A stretch of 64,000 bases of DNA. Origin: Arenibacter echinorum (GTDB lineage: Bacteria; Bacteroidota; Bacteroidia; Flavobacteriales; Flavobacteriaceae). The stretch spans positions 111,915-175,914 of the forward strand of contig NZ_QLLN01000003.1 of assembly GCF_003259375.1 (NCBI RefSeq), written 5' to 3'. Of this stretch, positions 1-10,244 are shown piece after piece. Position 1 is the first letter of the stretch, and every line of letters starts with the position of its first letter. Below the pieces are notes generated by a model, which worked only from the letters and a program-made list of their open reading frames with translations, had not been told where the DNA came from and ran no database searches. A program made the translations under genes and the position numbers.

Positions 1-837
1 TGCCTGAGCACGGTAGTGGCCAAGGACCTCTCCAGACAGATAGGGGTAAAGGACATTACCCTGATGTCCTCGGTAGTGGACGTGGCCGGCCTTAACAGTA
101 TCAGCAGCCTGTTGATAAGGCAGGCGGCATCGGCGATCACCGCCATGGCGGATACCAAGGTGGACCCCTCGGAGGAGATCAAAAAGAACATCGCCATCAG
201 TATGTTCGGGAACACCACCAAATGCGTGGACAAATGTACCGAACTTCTAAAGGCCAAGGGCTACCAGGTCATGGCCTTCCATGCCACCGGGGTAGGCGGG
301 GCAACCATGGAATCGCTGATCCGGGAAGGGGTCTTCGACGCCGTGCTGGACGTTACCACCACGGAACTTGCCGATGAGCTCTGCGGGGGCATTTTGAGCG
401 CAGGGCCAGACCGGCTTACCGCAGCATCTGAAATGGGGATCCCTCAGATCGTAGTACCGGGATGTCTGGATATGGTAAACTTTGCACAAATTGATACGCT
501 TCCCGAAAGGTACAAAACAAGACAGCTCTATAGTTGGGCACCGGACGTGACCCTGATGCGCACCAATGTCGCAGAGAACGAGACCTTGGGAAAACAGTTG
601 GTGGACAAGCTGATAGGGGCCAAGGCCCCTGTGGAGATCCTCATCCCGCTAAAGGGCATATCCCAGATCGACAGAGAAGGGGATATATTTTATGATCCAG
701 AAGCGGATTCCGCCCTTTTCGGGGCTATAAGGAAAAAAGCCAAAAGCAGCGTACAGGTCATGGAGGTTGACGCCCATATCAACGACGAGACCTTTGCCAA
801 TGTTTTGGTGGAGCGATTGTTGAAAATAATGGAATAA
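1..837 (+). CDS. Tm-1-like ATP-binding protein (UPF0261 family), 5' end outside window
   Basis: The frame is open from the first base, so the gene begins upstream; about 278 C-terminal residues are present and full-length family members have roughly 400. The visible part matches the second half of the UPF0261/Tm-1-like family. It has the 'KDITLMSSVVDVAGLN' segment, a flavodoxin-like alpha/beta stretch 'IAISMFGNTTKCVDKC', the 'FHATGVGGATMESLIREG' block and a glycine-rich 'LSAGPDRL' turn. Members bind nucleotides; the plant homologue Tm-1 inhibits a viral replicase, and bacterial members often sit in sugar-acid or amidohydrolase operons. The true substrate is not known. It is followed by a terminator-like hairpin, so the permease downstream is probably a separate unit. 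Its G+C is clearly higher than that of the following genes. A GTG at 16 could be read as a start but lies inside conserved sequence. Confidence 0.85.
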   Translation, partial: CLSTVVAKDLSRQIGVKDITLMSSVVDVAGLNSISSLLIRQAASAITAMADTKVDPSEEIKKNIAISMFGNTTKCVDKCTELLKAKGYQVMAFHATGVGGATMESLIREGVFDAVLDVTTTELADELCGGILSAGPDRLTAASEMGIPQIVVPGCLDMVNFAQIDTLPERYKTRQLYSWAPDVTLMRTNVAENETLGKQLVDKLIGAKAPVEILIPLKGISQIDREGDIFYDPEADSALFGAIRKKAKSSVQVMEVDAHINDETFANVLVERLLKIME

Positions 838-967
838 AAAGTAATACGAAACAAAGAACTATACAGACCGGTAGTATTGGAAAAAAGTTAAGATAATTAT
901 AAGAGTTATTGGGTAATCCCAGTCCAGTACCAAGATTTTTTTTTGCTTCTTGAATTAGTTATAAATT

Positions 968-999
968 AAGGATTCCATAATATAGGAGCCTTTTTTTTT
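968..999 (+). terminator. Rho-independent terminator-like hairpin
   Basis: AAGG and TCC pair with GGA and CCTT around an AT-rich loop, with small bulges, followed by a run of nine T. It lies 130 bp past the UPF0261 stop. The rest of the 303 bp gap (838-1140) is AT-rich and shows nothing else I can support. Confidence 0.5.
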
Positions 1000-1140
1000 A
1001 ATTTAATTAAAACTATAGTCTTCAAATTTAAATTTTATATATTGGAGTAATATATTGCCTACCATTGAAACGATTATCATTGCCTATCCACTCCGTAATT
1101 GTAAATAAGAAGAATTCAATTACTCTAGCCAACTTAAAAT

Positions 1141-2862
1141 ATGGATACTACCAACGATTTTAAACAGTTCGAAAACTTAAACGAGGAACAATTACCCGTT
1201 GCCAAACATAAATTACACGACTGGACCCATTTTGCCGGACTATATGCCGCAGAACATGTAGCGGCGACAGAGTTCGTCATAGGAGCTACCTTTGTAGCCC
1301 TGGGTGCGAAAACAATGGACATTTTATTGGGTCTGTTGATCGGGAATATCTTGGCCGTACTCAGTTGGACATTCATTACTTCCCCAATTGCAGTAGATAC
1401 CCGCTTAAGTCTTTATACCTATCTCAATAAGATTGCCGGAGATTCAATGACCAAACTCTACAATTGGGCCAATGTTATCATCTTTTCGGTCATATCCGCA
1501 GCTATGGTAACGGTATCCGCTACAGCAGTTAGATTTGCTTTTGATATCCCGGCCCAACTTAATTGGTATCCAACCAATATGTGGTTCATTTTAATTGTCT
1601 TGTCTGTGGGTATCGTTGTGGTATCCATTGCGCTTTATGGTTTTAACGCTGTTTCCGAATTTTCGGGCCTATGTGCCCCATGGTTGTTCGTAATGTTCAC
1701 CAGCGGTGCCATGGTGCTTTTACCTGCTTTATCCTTGGACGTTTTGGATAAAACCTTACCCGTTGGTTGGACCGATTTTATTAGCTTGGGCGATCAATCT
1801 ATATGGACAGGAACAGATAGCAATGGGGAACCGGGCATTGGGTTAATAGAAGTTATCGGCTTTGCTTGGGCAGCCAATACCATTACCCATTTCGGACTTA
1901 TTGATATGGCGCTCCTGCGTTTCGCCAAAAAGAAATCCTATGGTCTGGCTACCAGTACCGGAATGATGTTCGGGCATTATGTGGCTTGGATCGCTGCCGG
2001 TATTATGGGTGCCGGAACCGCTGTAATTCTTGGAAAGGCAATCGTGGAACTGGATCCAGGTGATGTTGCCTATTATGCCCTTGGTTGGTCAGGATTCGTC
2101 ATTGTAATTGTAGCGGGATGGACTACGGCCATCACCAATCTTTACCGAGCTGGTTTGGCAGCACAAGCAATTTTCTTTAACCATTCACGAAAAAAAACTA
2201 CGATTGTCGTTGGTTTGGTGACCATTGTTATAGCCTGTTTTCCTTTTGTATTTTCACAGATACTACCCTTACTTACCTATGCAGGTCTGTTGGTGGTACC
2301 AGTAGGGGCCATCGTATTTGCAGAACATCAAATCTTTCCCAGAATAGGATATACCCGCTATTGGTCGTCCTATCGTCAATTGACCTTCAGTACTCCCGCT
2401 GTAGCTTCATGGGGCTTGGGATTGGTATTTGGTTTTGGACTGAATGCACTTAATGTAATGTCCTTCTTCTATCTATTTCTTCCCACTTGGATTTTCACTA
2501 TCTTAGTGTATACATTTTTGGCAGCCCGCTACGGCGCCAAGGAGAAATATCCAGAAGCTGAACAAAAGGAAATTGTCCGCAACCAAGAGATTGCTATGTT
2601 TCAGGAGCAGCAGGCCAAAACAGAGGCCAAGCCTGTTGTAGTCATATCTATATTTTCCAAGGTACTGAAAACAATTGCGATTATTGCCCTAGTTATTACC
2701 TTGGTCTTGGCCTGCGTGGTATTATTTGGCAGTGCCGATGAAAATATGTACCTCGAAAATCGGGAAATATTTTACAGATATGCATTTATTTGCACCATCA
2801 TTTATTTTGTTGCAGCCTATTGGGCTTTGCTACGTATAAAATCAAAAAAAGCTAAACTTTAA
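1141..2862 (+). CDS. NCS1-type purine/cytosine permease-like transporter
   Basis: A 573-residue inner-membrane protein with about twelve hydrophobic segments. The N-terminal part ('HFAGLYAAEHVAATEFVIGATFVALGA') and the pattern of glycine-rich helices resemble nucleobase:cation symporter-1 (cytosine permease) proteins, which import nucleobases or related small solutes with Na+ or H+. Residues around 480-510 form a charged cytoplasmic segment, followed by two further membrane helices that ordinary CodB-type proteins (about 420-500 residues) lack. The stop codon overlaps the start of the downstream polyol dehydrogenase (TAATG), so the two are translationally coupled. The solute may therefore be a sugar alcohol or sugar acid rather than a nucleobase; that is inference. 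Family assignment is fairly secure, substrate unknown. Confidence 0.8.
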   Translation: MDTTNDFKQFENLNEEQLPVAKHKLHDWTHFAGLYAAEHVAATEFVIGATFVALGAKTMDILLGLLIGNILAVLSWTFITSPIAVDTRLSLYTYLNKIAGDSMTKLYNWANVIIFSVISAAMVTVSATAVRFAFDIPAQLNWYPTNMWFILIVLSVGIVVVSIALYGFNAVSEFSGLCAPWLFVMFTSGAMVLLPALSLDVLDKTLPVGWTDFISLGDQSIWTGTDSNGEPGIGLIEVIGFAWAANTITHFGLIDMALLRFAKKKSYGLATSTGMMFGHYVAWIAAGIMGAGTAVILGKAIVELDPGDVAYYALGWSGFVIVIVAGWTTAITNLYRAGLAAQAIFFNHSRKKTTIVVGLVTIVIACFPFVFSQILPLLTYAGLLVVPVGAIVFAEHQIFPRIGYTRYWSSYRQLTFSTPAVASWGLGLVFGFGLNALNVMSFFYLFLPTWIFTILVYTFLAARYGAKEKYPEAEQKEIVRNQEIAMFQEQQAKTEAKPVVVISIFSKVLKTIAIIALVITLVLACVVLFGSADENMYLENREIFYRYAFICTIIYFVAAYWALLRIKSKKAKL

Positions 2863-4346
2863 TGAAAAATACTATACTTCTTAATCAAGGGAATTTGGCT
2901 CAATTGGGCAAACTAATCCCTGTCCCTGCTTATAATCGCAAGGAACAAAAAGTGGGAATTGTCCATATTGGAGTAGGTGGTTTTCACAGGGCCCACCAAG
3001 CTTATTACACACATAAGCTTATGGAAAGCTTTAGTGCCGAAGATTGGAGTATATGTGGAATTGGTTTGAGAGAAGGGGATCGGAAAATACATGATGTCCT
3101 TAAAAAACAGGACGGACTTTACACCCTTATCGTAAAGCATCCCGATGGTAAGATAGAACCCCAGATCATAGGTTCCATAATCGATTTTAAACTGGGTGTG
3201 GATGAGACCGAGGCCGTTCTGGATATCATGGCTGATTCCGATACAAAAATTGTTTCCCTTACCATTACTGAAGGGGGCTATAATTTTAACCCTACCACTG
3301 GAGAATTTGATTTTAGCAATCCCGACATCCAACATGAATTGAAAAATCCCGATAGCCCTAAAACCGTATATGGATATTTAACGGCCGCATTAAAAAGGCG
3401 TCGTGATGCGGGACTAGCGGCATTCACCATTATGTCTTGTGATAATATTCAGCACAACGGGGATGTTGCACGCAAAATGTTGCTAGCGTTTGCTCGAAAA
3501 CAAGATATGCCCTTGGCCGAATGGATTGAAAAAGAAGTGTGTTTTCCAAATAGTATGGTAGACCGTATAACCCCTGTTTCAAGTCCATCGGACATAGATT
3601 ATTTGGATAATACCTATGGCATAAAAGATGGGTGGCCAGTAACCTGTGAGCCCTTTATACAATGGGTGGTTGAGGATAACTTTTCCAATGGTCGACCCGA
3701 TTATGAAAAGGTGGGGGTGCAATTTGTACCTGACGTGAAACCTTACGAGGAAATGAAACTCCGCCTGCTAAACGCGGGGCATTCGGTACTGGGTATTCTT
3801 GGCGCTATTCACGGGCATAAGACCATTAATGCCTGTATGGAGGACCAAACTTTCGTTACCTACTTAAGGGCTTTTATGGATAAAGAAGTAAGCCCTGTAT
3901 TGCAAGAGGTGAAAGGGATTGATCTAAATAAATACAAAGACAGTTTACAGGAGCGCTTTGCCAATCCCAATATAAAGGACAGTGTTAGCCGTATTTGTTC
4001 GGAAAGTTCTGCCAAGTTGCCAAAATTTCTAATCCCGACCCTACAGGAAAATTTGGAGGGAAAAGGAAGCATTAAATTTGCAACCTTGGTGATTGCGGCT
4101 TGGTGCTACTATAATGATATGGGGCTTGATAAAAATGGACAATCGCTTGAAATAATAGATGCCATGAGCGGGGAATTAAAGCAGGCAGCCCAACAAACCA
4201 AGACCGATCCACTTGCCTTTATTCGACAAGAATCCCTTTTTGGTGATCTTGCAAAAAACAAGCAATTCTCTGAGCTCTATGTGGATATGGTTCAGAAAAT
4301 CTATGAAAAAGGCGATATTAAAAAGCAGATGCTAAGTATGCTCTAG
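2862..4346 (+). CDS. mannitol dehydrogenase family polyol/hexonate dehydrogenase
   Basis: A 494-residue protein of the polyol-specific long-chain dehydrogenase family, the usual length for fungal and bacterial mannitol 2-dehydrogenase. Residues 31-45 ('IVHIGVGGFHRAHQA') form the N-terminal NAD-binding fold. The catalytic lysine region is seen as 'KLRLLNAGHSVLG' near residue 300, with the K-x5-N-x2-H arrangement of the family. The reaction would be NAD(P)-dependent oxidation of mannitol, arabinitol or a hexuronate-derived polyol to the ketose; the exact substrate cannot be read from sequence. Its ATG overlaps the stop of the NCS1 permease, so uptake and oxidation are probably one module. No signal peptide; cytosolic. 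Mannitol from brown algae is an attractive substrate for a marine flavobacterium but is unproven. Confidence 0.88.
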   Translation: MKNTILLNQGNLAQLGKLIPVPAYNRKEQKVGIVHIGVGGFHRAHQAYYTHKLMESFSAEDWSICGIGLREGDRKIHDVLKKQDGLYTLIVKHPDGKIEPQIIGSIIDFKLGVDETEAVLDIMADSDTKIVSLTITEGGYNFNPTTGEFDFSNPDIQHELKNPDSPKTVYGYLTAALKRRRDAGLAAFTIMSCDNIQHNGDVARKMLLAFARKQDMPLAEWIEKEVCFPNSMVDRITPVSSPSDIDYLDNTYGIKDGWPVTCEPFIQWVVEDNFSNGRPDYEKVGVQFVPDVKPYEEMKLRLLNAGHSVLGILGAIHGHKTINACMEDQTFVTYLRAFMDKEVSPVLQEVKGIDLNKYKDSLQERFANPNIKDSVSRICSESSAKLPKFLIPTLQENLEGKGSIKFATLVIAAWCYYNDMGLDKNGQSLEIIDAMSGELKQAAQQTKTDPLAFIRQESLFGDLAKNKQFSELYVDMVQKIYEKGDIKKQMLSML

Positions 4347-4428
4347 AAAAACCACTGTGTTTTAATGTGTGAAAATTTAAAGTCAAGACAATTTTAAACA
4401 TTATCATGGCTTTTCCTAGGACAGTTCT

Positions 4429-5838
4429 TTATGCAATTTTTGCCAATTTTGGTATTGGAATATTTAAAGGCAAGGTAAATTTAAAATTGCTGCCTTTTCC
4501 TTTTTCACTTTCCACCCAAAGATGTCCATCCAATTTTTTCACAAATTCTCTGCAAAGAACAAGACCTAAACCAGAACCTTTTTCGTTCGCCGTGCCTGGC
4601 AAGGTTACATTAGTGGATAAATCAAAGATTTTATGAATTGTTTTTTCGTCCATACCCACTCCATTGTCGGATATAGAAATTTCTACATGGTCTTGATTTG
4701 TAGTGGCTGCAACATCTATATGTCCGCCAGGATTTGTGAATTTTATGGCGTTCGAAATTAAATTGCGTAAAATAGTTCCTAAAATATTTTCATCAGTACT
4801 TAATTCTATTTCATCTGTAGTGGAAAAATGCAAGGAAATGTCTTTAGCTTTTGCTTGAGGTATTTTAAGTTCAATGATATGCAATATTACTTCCGACAGG
4901 TTAATTTTTTTTGGGCTGAAACCAAGTTCCCCAGTTTGTGATTTAGCCCAATTTAATAAGTTGTCTAGCAAACTGAGTGTATTCTTGGCAGTTGTATTTA
5001 TTAGATCAACAAACTCTTCAGAGTCGGAATTTTCTGCGGTAGATACCTTTTCTGAGAGTAGTTCGGAAAGGCATAATATGTTGTTGAACGGACTTCTTAA
5101 ATCATGTGCTATAATTGAAAATAATTTATTCTGGGTCTGGTTCAACGCTTCAAGTTCAAGTTTATCCTGTTCAATGATTTTATTTTTTTTAAGTATTGTT
5201 TTTTGATCTGCTTCTTTTAATAACATCATGAAACCTATACTAATAGCACTGATTACAAGGATAGAAATTATTAGAAACCAATTATTGAAGGTAGAGTTCT
5301 GGAGGAAAACATATGAGTCGCCCATTTGGTATATTTGAAAAGCACGAATTAGTTGGAATATAGAATACAAGAGAAGTACTCCACTTAAGAGGATGGAAAA
5401 CTTGTATTTATTTTTATTGAAAAATAGATAATAAGCACCTATCCCATAGAAAAATGAGCAGGATATTATGCGTGTAATACTAAGCATGGTGTAATTTTCC
5501 TCAGCTATCAAAATGGCGGAATAAAATAGAAAAGTAAACACAGCGAAAATCCACAATAGTTTTATCCGCATTTTACCATTAAACGAAACAAGTCCAAACG
5601 AGGTAAATGCAAAACAAGAAATCATAAGAAAATTATTGATCCGCAAAGCAAGCAAAGGAGGTAATAAATCCCTATTAGTGTACGTGAGAATCGCCACGGT
5701 TTGAAATGTAATACCCAATGCAACCAGCAATAAATACCATTGTTTGTGTTGATAAAAATATTGATAGATAAACAAAGCAATGATAAATAAGTTATTCACC
5801 GCTAAAAAAAACAATATCGAGGGGTAGTCTAAGGTCAT
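4429..5838 (-). CDS. membrane sensor histidine kinase
   Basis: A 469-residue protein. Residues 1-205 hold about six or seven hydrophobic helices, followed by a short coiled coil (210-240) that leads into the dimerisation/phosphoacceptor domain. The phosphoacceptor is His245 in 'FSIIAHDLRSPFNN'. The ATPase domain has the N box ('NLISNAIKFTNPGG'), the G1 box ('ISDNGVGMDEKT') and the G2 box ('GSGLGLVLC'). It lacks PAS, HAMP and receiver domains, so the membrane domain itself is the likely sensor. No response regulator lies next to it, which makes it an orphan kinase. It converges on the polyol dehydrogenase gene; an 82 bp gap separates the two. Confidence 0.9.
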   Translation of the reverse strand: MTLDYPSILFFLAVNNLFIIALFIYQYFYQHKQWYLLLVALGITFQTVAILTYTNRDLLPPLLALRINNFLMISCFAFTSFGLVSFNGKMRIKLLWIFAVFTFLFYSAILIAEENYTMLSITRIISCSFFYGIGAYYLFFNKNKYKFSILLSGVLLLYSIFQLIRAFQIYQMGDSYVFLQNSTFNNWFLIISILVISAISIGFMMLLKEADQKTILKKNKIIEQDKLELEALNQTQNKLFSIIAHDLRSPFNNILCLSELLSEKVSTAENSDSEEFVDLINTTAKNTLSLLDNLLNWAKSQTGELGFSPKKINLSEVILHIIELKIPQAKAKDISLHFSTTDEIELSTDENILGTILRNLISNAIKFTNPGGHIDVAATTNQDHVEISISDNGVGMDEKTIHKIFDLSTNVTLPGTANEKGSGLGLVLCREFVKKLDGHLWVESEKGKGSNFKFTLPLNIPIPKLAKIA

Positions 5839-6007
5839 TAGTCGTTATTCATTTTATTTTGATAAAGATTAAAAAAAAATCGTGCAATAATCTGTTTTTT
5901 TGATGTTTTTTGGAAAGTTTAATGGGTTTATGTTTAAGAAATAGCTTATTGGGTTGTTCATGTAATTACTAAACAATTATTTAGCATGCTATTAGACGTA
6001 GGCGGGT

Positions 6008-6280
6008 TTGGGGCCTAGTTGCGAAAATATTAGATGGATGAAAATGCAAAGAGGGGTACTGTTTTTTGCAGTGGTTGGCATGAACCCTTTGTTTATCTAT
6101 ATATTTGCAAGTGTGGGTGGAGCCGATTTCCTAGGGCGAATTATAAAGCCATTTTCAACAGCATTGTGTAGTTGGACAGGGGAATTAGGTACAAATATCA
6201 TTACTTCCTTATTTGTAGCCTTCGGGCTTTGGTACATTTGTTACTTGATGTATTATAAGAAACTTTTCATCAAAATTTAA
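6008..6280 (+). pseudogene. C-terminal remnant of a DUF5009/acyltransferase-like membrane protein
   Basis: About 78 codons starting at 'KMQRGVLFFAVVGMNPLFIY' match the C-terminal helices of DUF5009-type (heparan-alpha-glucosaminide N-acetyltransferase-like) membrane proteins, which normally have 360-400 residues and about ten helices. Only the last two or three helices and the short basic tail 'YYKKLFIKI' remain, and the upstream frame closes at once. No convincing start codon is present (TTG at 6008). In related bacteria the intact gene often sits in sulfated-glycan loci, which fits the sulfatase gene that follows. I read it as a 5'-truncated pseudogene left by a deletion. Confidence 0.7.
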
Positions 6281-6487
6281 TAATTTTAAAAATCCGGATA
6301 ACAGAATGACCATAAAGGGTATTCCATTTTACCAAAATGGAATATGTTTTTACACACCAAGGATTTTAGATGATAAACACCCAGTTTATGCTTTGTGACG
6401 ATAGTAATGCAGTGACAAGCCTTGGAAGACCGAAAATATTCTAACTTTAGTATTCTTTCAAATATTCAATTGACCAAAATAGAGATT

Positions 6488-8086
6488 ATGAAGAAAATTC
6501 AAAAAACCGCTCAATCAATTGTTTTCATTTTGACAATTGTAGTATTCATTTCCTGTAAAAATGAAAATACAGCGATCCAAACGAATAGACCAAACATCCT
6601 GTTTGCTATTATGGATGATGCTACATATGAACATATGGGGATCTACGGATGCGATTGGATAAAAACACCTAATTTCGATAGGATAGCTAATGAAGGCCTT
6701 CTGTTTTCAAGGGCATATACACCGAATGCAAAGTGTGCACCCTCGAGGTCAATAATATTAACAGGCAGAAATTCATGGCAATTGGAGGAAGCAGCGAATC
6801 ATTGGGCATATTTCCCAACCAAATTCAAGACCTATGCCGAAGTATTGGAAGATAACGGGTATCACGTTGGTTATACCGATAAAGGCTGGGCACCGGGTAT
6901 CGCAAAGTGGGAAAATGGTGAGGAACGTTTTTTAGTTGGAAAACCATACAATGAAAAACGTACAGACCCCCCTGGGGATCATATTTCAACAAATGACTAT
7001 GCCGCTAATTTTTCGGATTTTTTATCTGCAAATAAAGAAAGTTCTCCATTTTGCTTTTGGTTTGGATCAAGGGAACCCCATAGAGCTTACGATAAAGGAA
7101 TAGGTATTGAAAGAGGAGGTAAAAAACTTGAGGAAATTGACAAGGTCTATTCGTTTTGGCCTGATAACGAGACCGTAAGGGGAGATCTTTTGGATTATGC
7201 CTATGAAATTGAATATTTTGACAACCAATTGGGCAAAATGTTGAAAACTTTGGAGGATAGAGAAGAATTGGACAATACCGTCATAGTTGTAACCTCAGAT
7301 AATGGAATGCCTTTTCCAAGAGTGAAAGGCCAAGATTATGAACTCTCCAATCACCTGCCATTGGCTATAATGTGGAAAATGGGAATAAAATCACCAGGCC
7401 GTAATATAAAAGATATAGTATCTTTTGCGGATTTTGCACCCACCTTTCTAGAATTGGCTAAAATAGAGCCTTCCGAGCATGGGATGAAGCCAATTACCGG
7501 TAAAAGTTTAAGACCCATCTTTAGTTCTACCAAATCAATTAATATTGACAGTTCAAGAGATGATTTCGTATTATTGGGAAAAGAGAGACATGATGTGGGC
7601 AGACCCAATGATTGGGGTTATCCTATCCGTGGCATTGTCAAGGAGGACTACCTCTTCATTCGAAATTTTGAAACTTCCCGTTGGCCAGCAGGAAATCCTG
7701 TTACCGGATATTTAAATTGTGATGGTTCTCCTACTAAAACAGAAGTGTTGGCTTTAAGGAAAAACCTTGAAACATTTCATTACTGGGATTCAAATTTTGG
7801 CAAAAGACCGGAGTTTGAACTGTATAACATAAAACAAGACCCTGAATGTATGGTAAATATTTTTGGCAATCCTGACTATTCCAAAACGTCGGAAGAGTTG
7901 AATACCCTTATGATAGATGAGCTAAAAAGACAAGAAGACCCAAGAATATTGGGAAATGGTCAAATATTCGACAACTATGTTTATGCCGATTCCACTGGGG
8001 TTAATTTTTACGAAAGATATCTCGATGGTGAAGAACTTGGCACTAGTTGGGTCAATCCTTCTGACTTTGAAGATATAAAAGATTGA
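6488..8086 (+). CDS. secreted lipoprotein sulfatase, formylglycine type (S1 family)
   Basis: 532 residues from the ATG at 6488, chosen because it is followed by a basic, hydrophobic leader and lipobox ending at Cys23 ('FISC'); the frame extends upstream only to a TTG. '[17 protein letters not shown]' supplies the metal-binding aspartates and 'CAPSR' (Cys83 to Arg87) is the sulfatase signature in which Cys becomes formylglycine. The metal/substrate block '[12 protein letters not shown]' follows later. The pattern resembles sulfoglucosamine sulfohydrolase-like sulfatases. It should be exported, lipid-anchored and desulfate a glycan. GH31 lies 160 bp downstream in the same direction. The activating formylglycine-generating or anaerobic maturase gene is not in the window. 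Confidence 0.88.
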   Translation: MKKIQKTAQSIVFILTIVVFISCKNENTAIQTNRPNILFAIMDDATYEHMGIYGCDWIKTPNFDRIANEGLLFSRAYTPNAKCAPSRSIILTGRNSWQLEEAANHWAYFPTKFKTYAEVLEDNGYHVGYTDKGWAPGIAKWENGEERFLVGKPYNEKRTDPPGDHISTNDYAANFSDFLSANKESSPFCFWFGSREPHRAYDKGIGIERGGKKLEEIDKVYSFWPDNETVRGDLLDYAYEIEYFDNQLGKMLKTLEDREELDNTVIVVTSDNGMPFPRVKGQDYELSNHLPLAIMWKMGIKSPGRNIKDIVSFADFAPTFLELAKIEPSEHGMKPITGKSLRPIFSSTKSINIDSSRDDFVLLGKERHDVGRPNDWGYPIRGIVKEDYLFIRNFETSRWPAGNPVTGYLNCDGSPTKTEVLALRKNLETFHYWDSNFGKRPEFELYNIKQDPECMVNIFGNPDYSKTSEELNTLMIDELKRQEDPRILGNGQIFDNYVYADSTGVNFYERYLDGEELGTSWVNPSDFEDIKD

Positions 8087-8246
8087 TCTAACCATTTTTA
8101 CTTGAAAAGCATAATCTAAAATTGATAATCTTAACTAGTTGGATTAAATCCCAGAACCACTAAATTATACTATTCCCCAATTAAAACTATACCTGATATT
8201 ACAATTTCACCCATTTGTTAAAATTGAAAAACAATAATAAAAGACT

Positions 8247-9863
8247 ATGAAAAAAATACTGTTAATTTCATTATTGCTCATAACAACTTATAGGACATAT
8301 TCGCAGAATAAGGAAAAAGTGGAGATAGTAATACTGCAAGATGAATATTGGTGGGGTGGACTTAGCGCTATTGGCCACAACACTCCTTATGACTCGGTAA
8401 CTAATGAGAGTCATGACCTTTGGGGAGATAACAAAGGAAATCAAGCGCAACCATTGTTGTTATCCAGTAAGGGCAGATACGTTTGGAGTGAATCTCCCAT
8501 AAAGTATTCCTTTGATAGCGGAAAAATAACGGTAACCTCTAGAAAAGGGGAAATAGAATTTGGAAGTGCTGGTGAAAATTTAAGGGATGCTTACAATTTT
8601 GCCGTGGCAAATTTTTTTCCTCCAAACGGCAAAACGCCTGATGAACTTTTGTTTACCAAGCCTCAATACAACACATGGATAGAGCTAACATATAACCAAA
8701 ATGAGGACGATATATTAAAATATGCCCAAGCAATTATTGATAAGGGATACCCGCCAGGGGTCCTAATGATAGATGACAATTGGCAGGAAAGTTATGGCAC
8801 TTGGGAATTTTCGCCGCGCAGATTCAAAGATCCCAAAGGAATGATTAAAAAGTTACATGACATGGGTTTCAAGGTTATGCTATGGGTGTGTCCTTTTGTA
8901 AGCGCGGACACAGAAATTTTTAGACATTTGGCCAAAGAAAAAATGTTGCTATTGGATGCCGATAAAACACAAGAGGTACTGTGGGCCAATACAGAAAAAA
9001 AAGCAGCAATTATAAGATGGTGGAATGGTGCCAGTGCTTGTTTGGATTTAAGTAATCCTAAAACCCAAGTCTGGTTTGAAGGAAGATTAAAATACTTAAT
9101 GGATGAATACGGTGTAGATGGTTTTAAATTTGACGCAGGGGACGCAGATTTCTACACTGGGGATATTGTTTCTTTTGCCCCTGAAACTAACCCAAATGAC
9201 CATACTACTTACTTTGCAAAATTAGGATTACAATTTCCTTTGAATGAATATAGAGCGTCATGGAAAATGGCAGGTTTACCTTTGGCGCAGCGATTAAGAG
9301 ACAAAAACCATAATTGGAGTGATCTCGAAAAGCTTATTCCTGATCTGATGTCCCAAAGTTTAATGGGGTATGCATATACTTGTCCTGATATGATAGGCGG
9401 AGGAGAGCACCAGTCTTTTGAAAATTCCACAACAATTGATGAGGAATTGGTGGTACGTTCAGCTCAAGTGCATGCTCTAATGCCAATGATGCAATTCTCT
9501 GTGGCACCATGGCGAGTTTTGTCCGAAGAAAATAATCAGTTATGCCTTGAAGCTTCCCTTTTACACACCAAAATGGGACGCTTAATTCAAGAATTGGCGG
9601 AAGAAGCTTCAAGAACCGGAGAACCTATAGTAAAGCCTATGGCCCTAGCATATCCAAATAATGGGTATGAAACCATAAAAGACCAATTCATGCTTGGAGA
9701 CCATATACTGGTTACCCCTGTAATCAAAAAAGGAGTGCGGAAACGAAAGGTAATTCTACCTAAAGGAAAATGGATAGCAGAGAACGGAGAAACTTATAGA
9801 GGAGACCGCACCATTGAAATTGAAGTTCCTTTGAGCCGTTTACCCTATTTTACCAAAAAATAA
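8247..9863 (+). CDS. glycoside hydrolase family 31
   Basis: 538 residues with a Sec signal peptide ('LLISLLLITTYRTYSQ'). A short N-terminal beta domain leads into the TIM barrel. 'GVLMIDDNWQ' near 172-180 marks an early barrel strand, and 'DGFKFDAGD' carries the expected catalytic nucleophile Asp296. A second aspartate-containing strand and the C-terminal beta domain ('LGDHILVTPVI') follow, as in GH31. It is shorter than typical GH31 alpha-glucosidases (650-900 residues). The 'ELTYNQ' segment before the barrel is reminiscent of GH31 enzymes acting on alpha-galactosides, but the specificity is a guess. Periplasmic or surface location is expected. It sits between a sulfatase and a beta-helix protein, so it probably trims a sulfated polysaccharide. 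Confidence 0.88.
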   Translation: MKKILLISLLLITTYRTYSQNKEKVEIVILQDEYWWGGLSAIGHNTPYDSVTNESHDLWGDNKGNQAQPLLLSSKGRYVWSESPIKYSFDSGKITVTSRKGEIEFGSAGENLRDAYNFAVANFFPPNGKTPDELLFTKPQYNTWIELTYNQNEDDILKYAQAIIDKGYPPGVLMIDDNWQESYGTWEFSPRRFKDPKGMIKKLHDMGFKVMLWVCPFVSADTEIFRHLAKEKMLLLDADKTQEVLWANTEKKAAIIRWWNGASACLDLSNPKTQVWFEGRLKYLMDEYGVDGFKFDAGDADFYTGDIVSFAPETNPNDHTTYFAKLGLQFPLNEYRASWKMAGLPLAQRLRDKNHNWSDLEKLIPDLMSQSLMGYAYTCPDMIGGGEHQSFENSTTIDEELVVRSAQVHALMPMMQFSVAPWRVLSEENNQLCLEASLLHTKMGRLIQELAEEASRTGEPIVKPMALAYPNNGYETIKDQFMLGDHILVTPVIKKGVRKRKVILPKGKWIAENGETYRGDRTIEIEVPLSRLPYFTKK

Positions 9864-10244
9864 TAACCTCAAAAGTGAGCTGGGGCTATCTTATAAAGTG
9901 GGTAAACAAAAAAATAGCGTTGGTATCACCGTTGCAAAGCCAAGGATATAATCAAGGGCCCGACGGACGTAGTAGGGAACGCTCAAATGTTAAGGGTGTT
10001 CCAAAAAGTGTTCATTTGTCCGTTCAAGAATAACCCTCCAGTCAATTTTGGGCATAAAAAAACCGATAAGGCATTGTCAATCCGTTGAATTCTATAAATT
10101 TTAGTTTGGTAATGAGAACTAGGGGTTTTGAATTTGAAAAAAATACAAATTAAATATGTACTTCATTTTATAAGACGTTTATGAATTGGCTTACTGTATT
10201 ATCGTTAAATTTCAAATAAACTTAAAACAATCAAACTAACCTTT
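9864..10244. repeat. intergenic spacer with two dispersed repeats (families C and T)
   Basis: Bases 9940-9995 are a degenerate copy of repeat family C ('GGATATAATCAAGGGCCCG', then 'AGGGAACGC'), better preserved near 37.8 and 39.8 kb. Bases about 10000-10170 match the repeat upstream of the TSP3-lipoprotein genes at 60.5 and 63.0 kb: a hairpin/T-run block ending 'CAATCCGTTG', then a tRNA-Met 3'-end fragment whose T-arm is deleted in this copy. No gene is visible. Confidence 0.65.
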
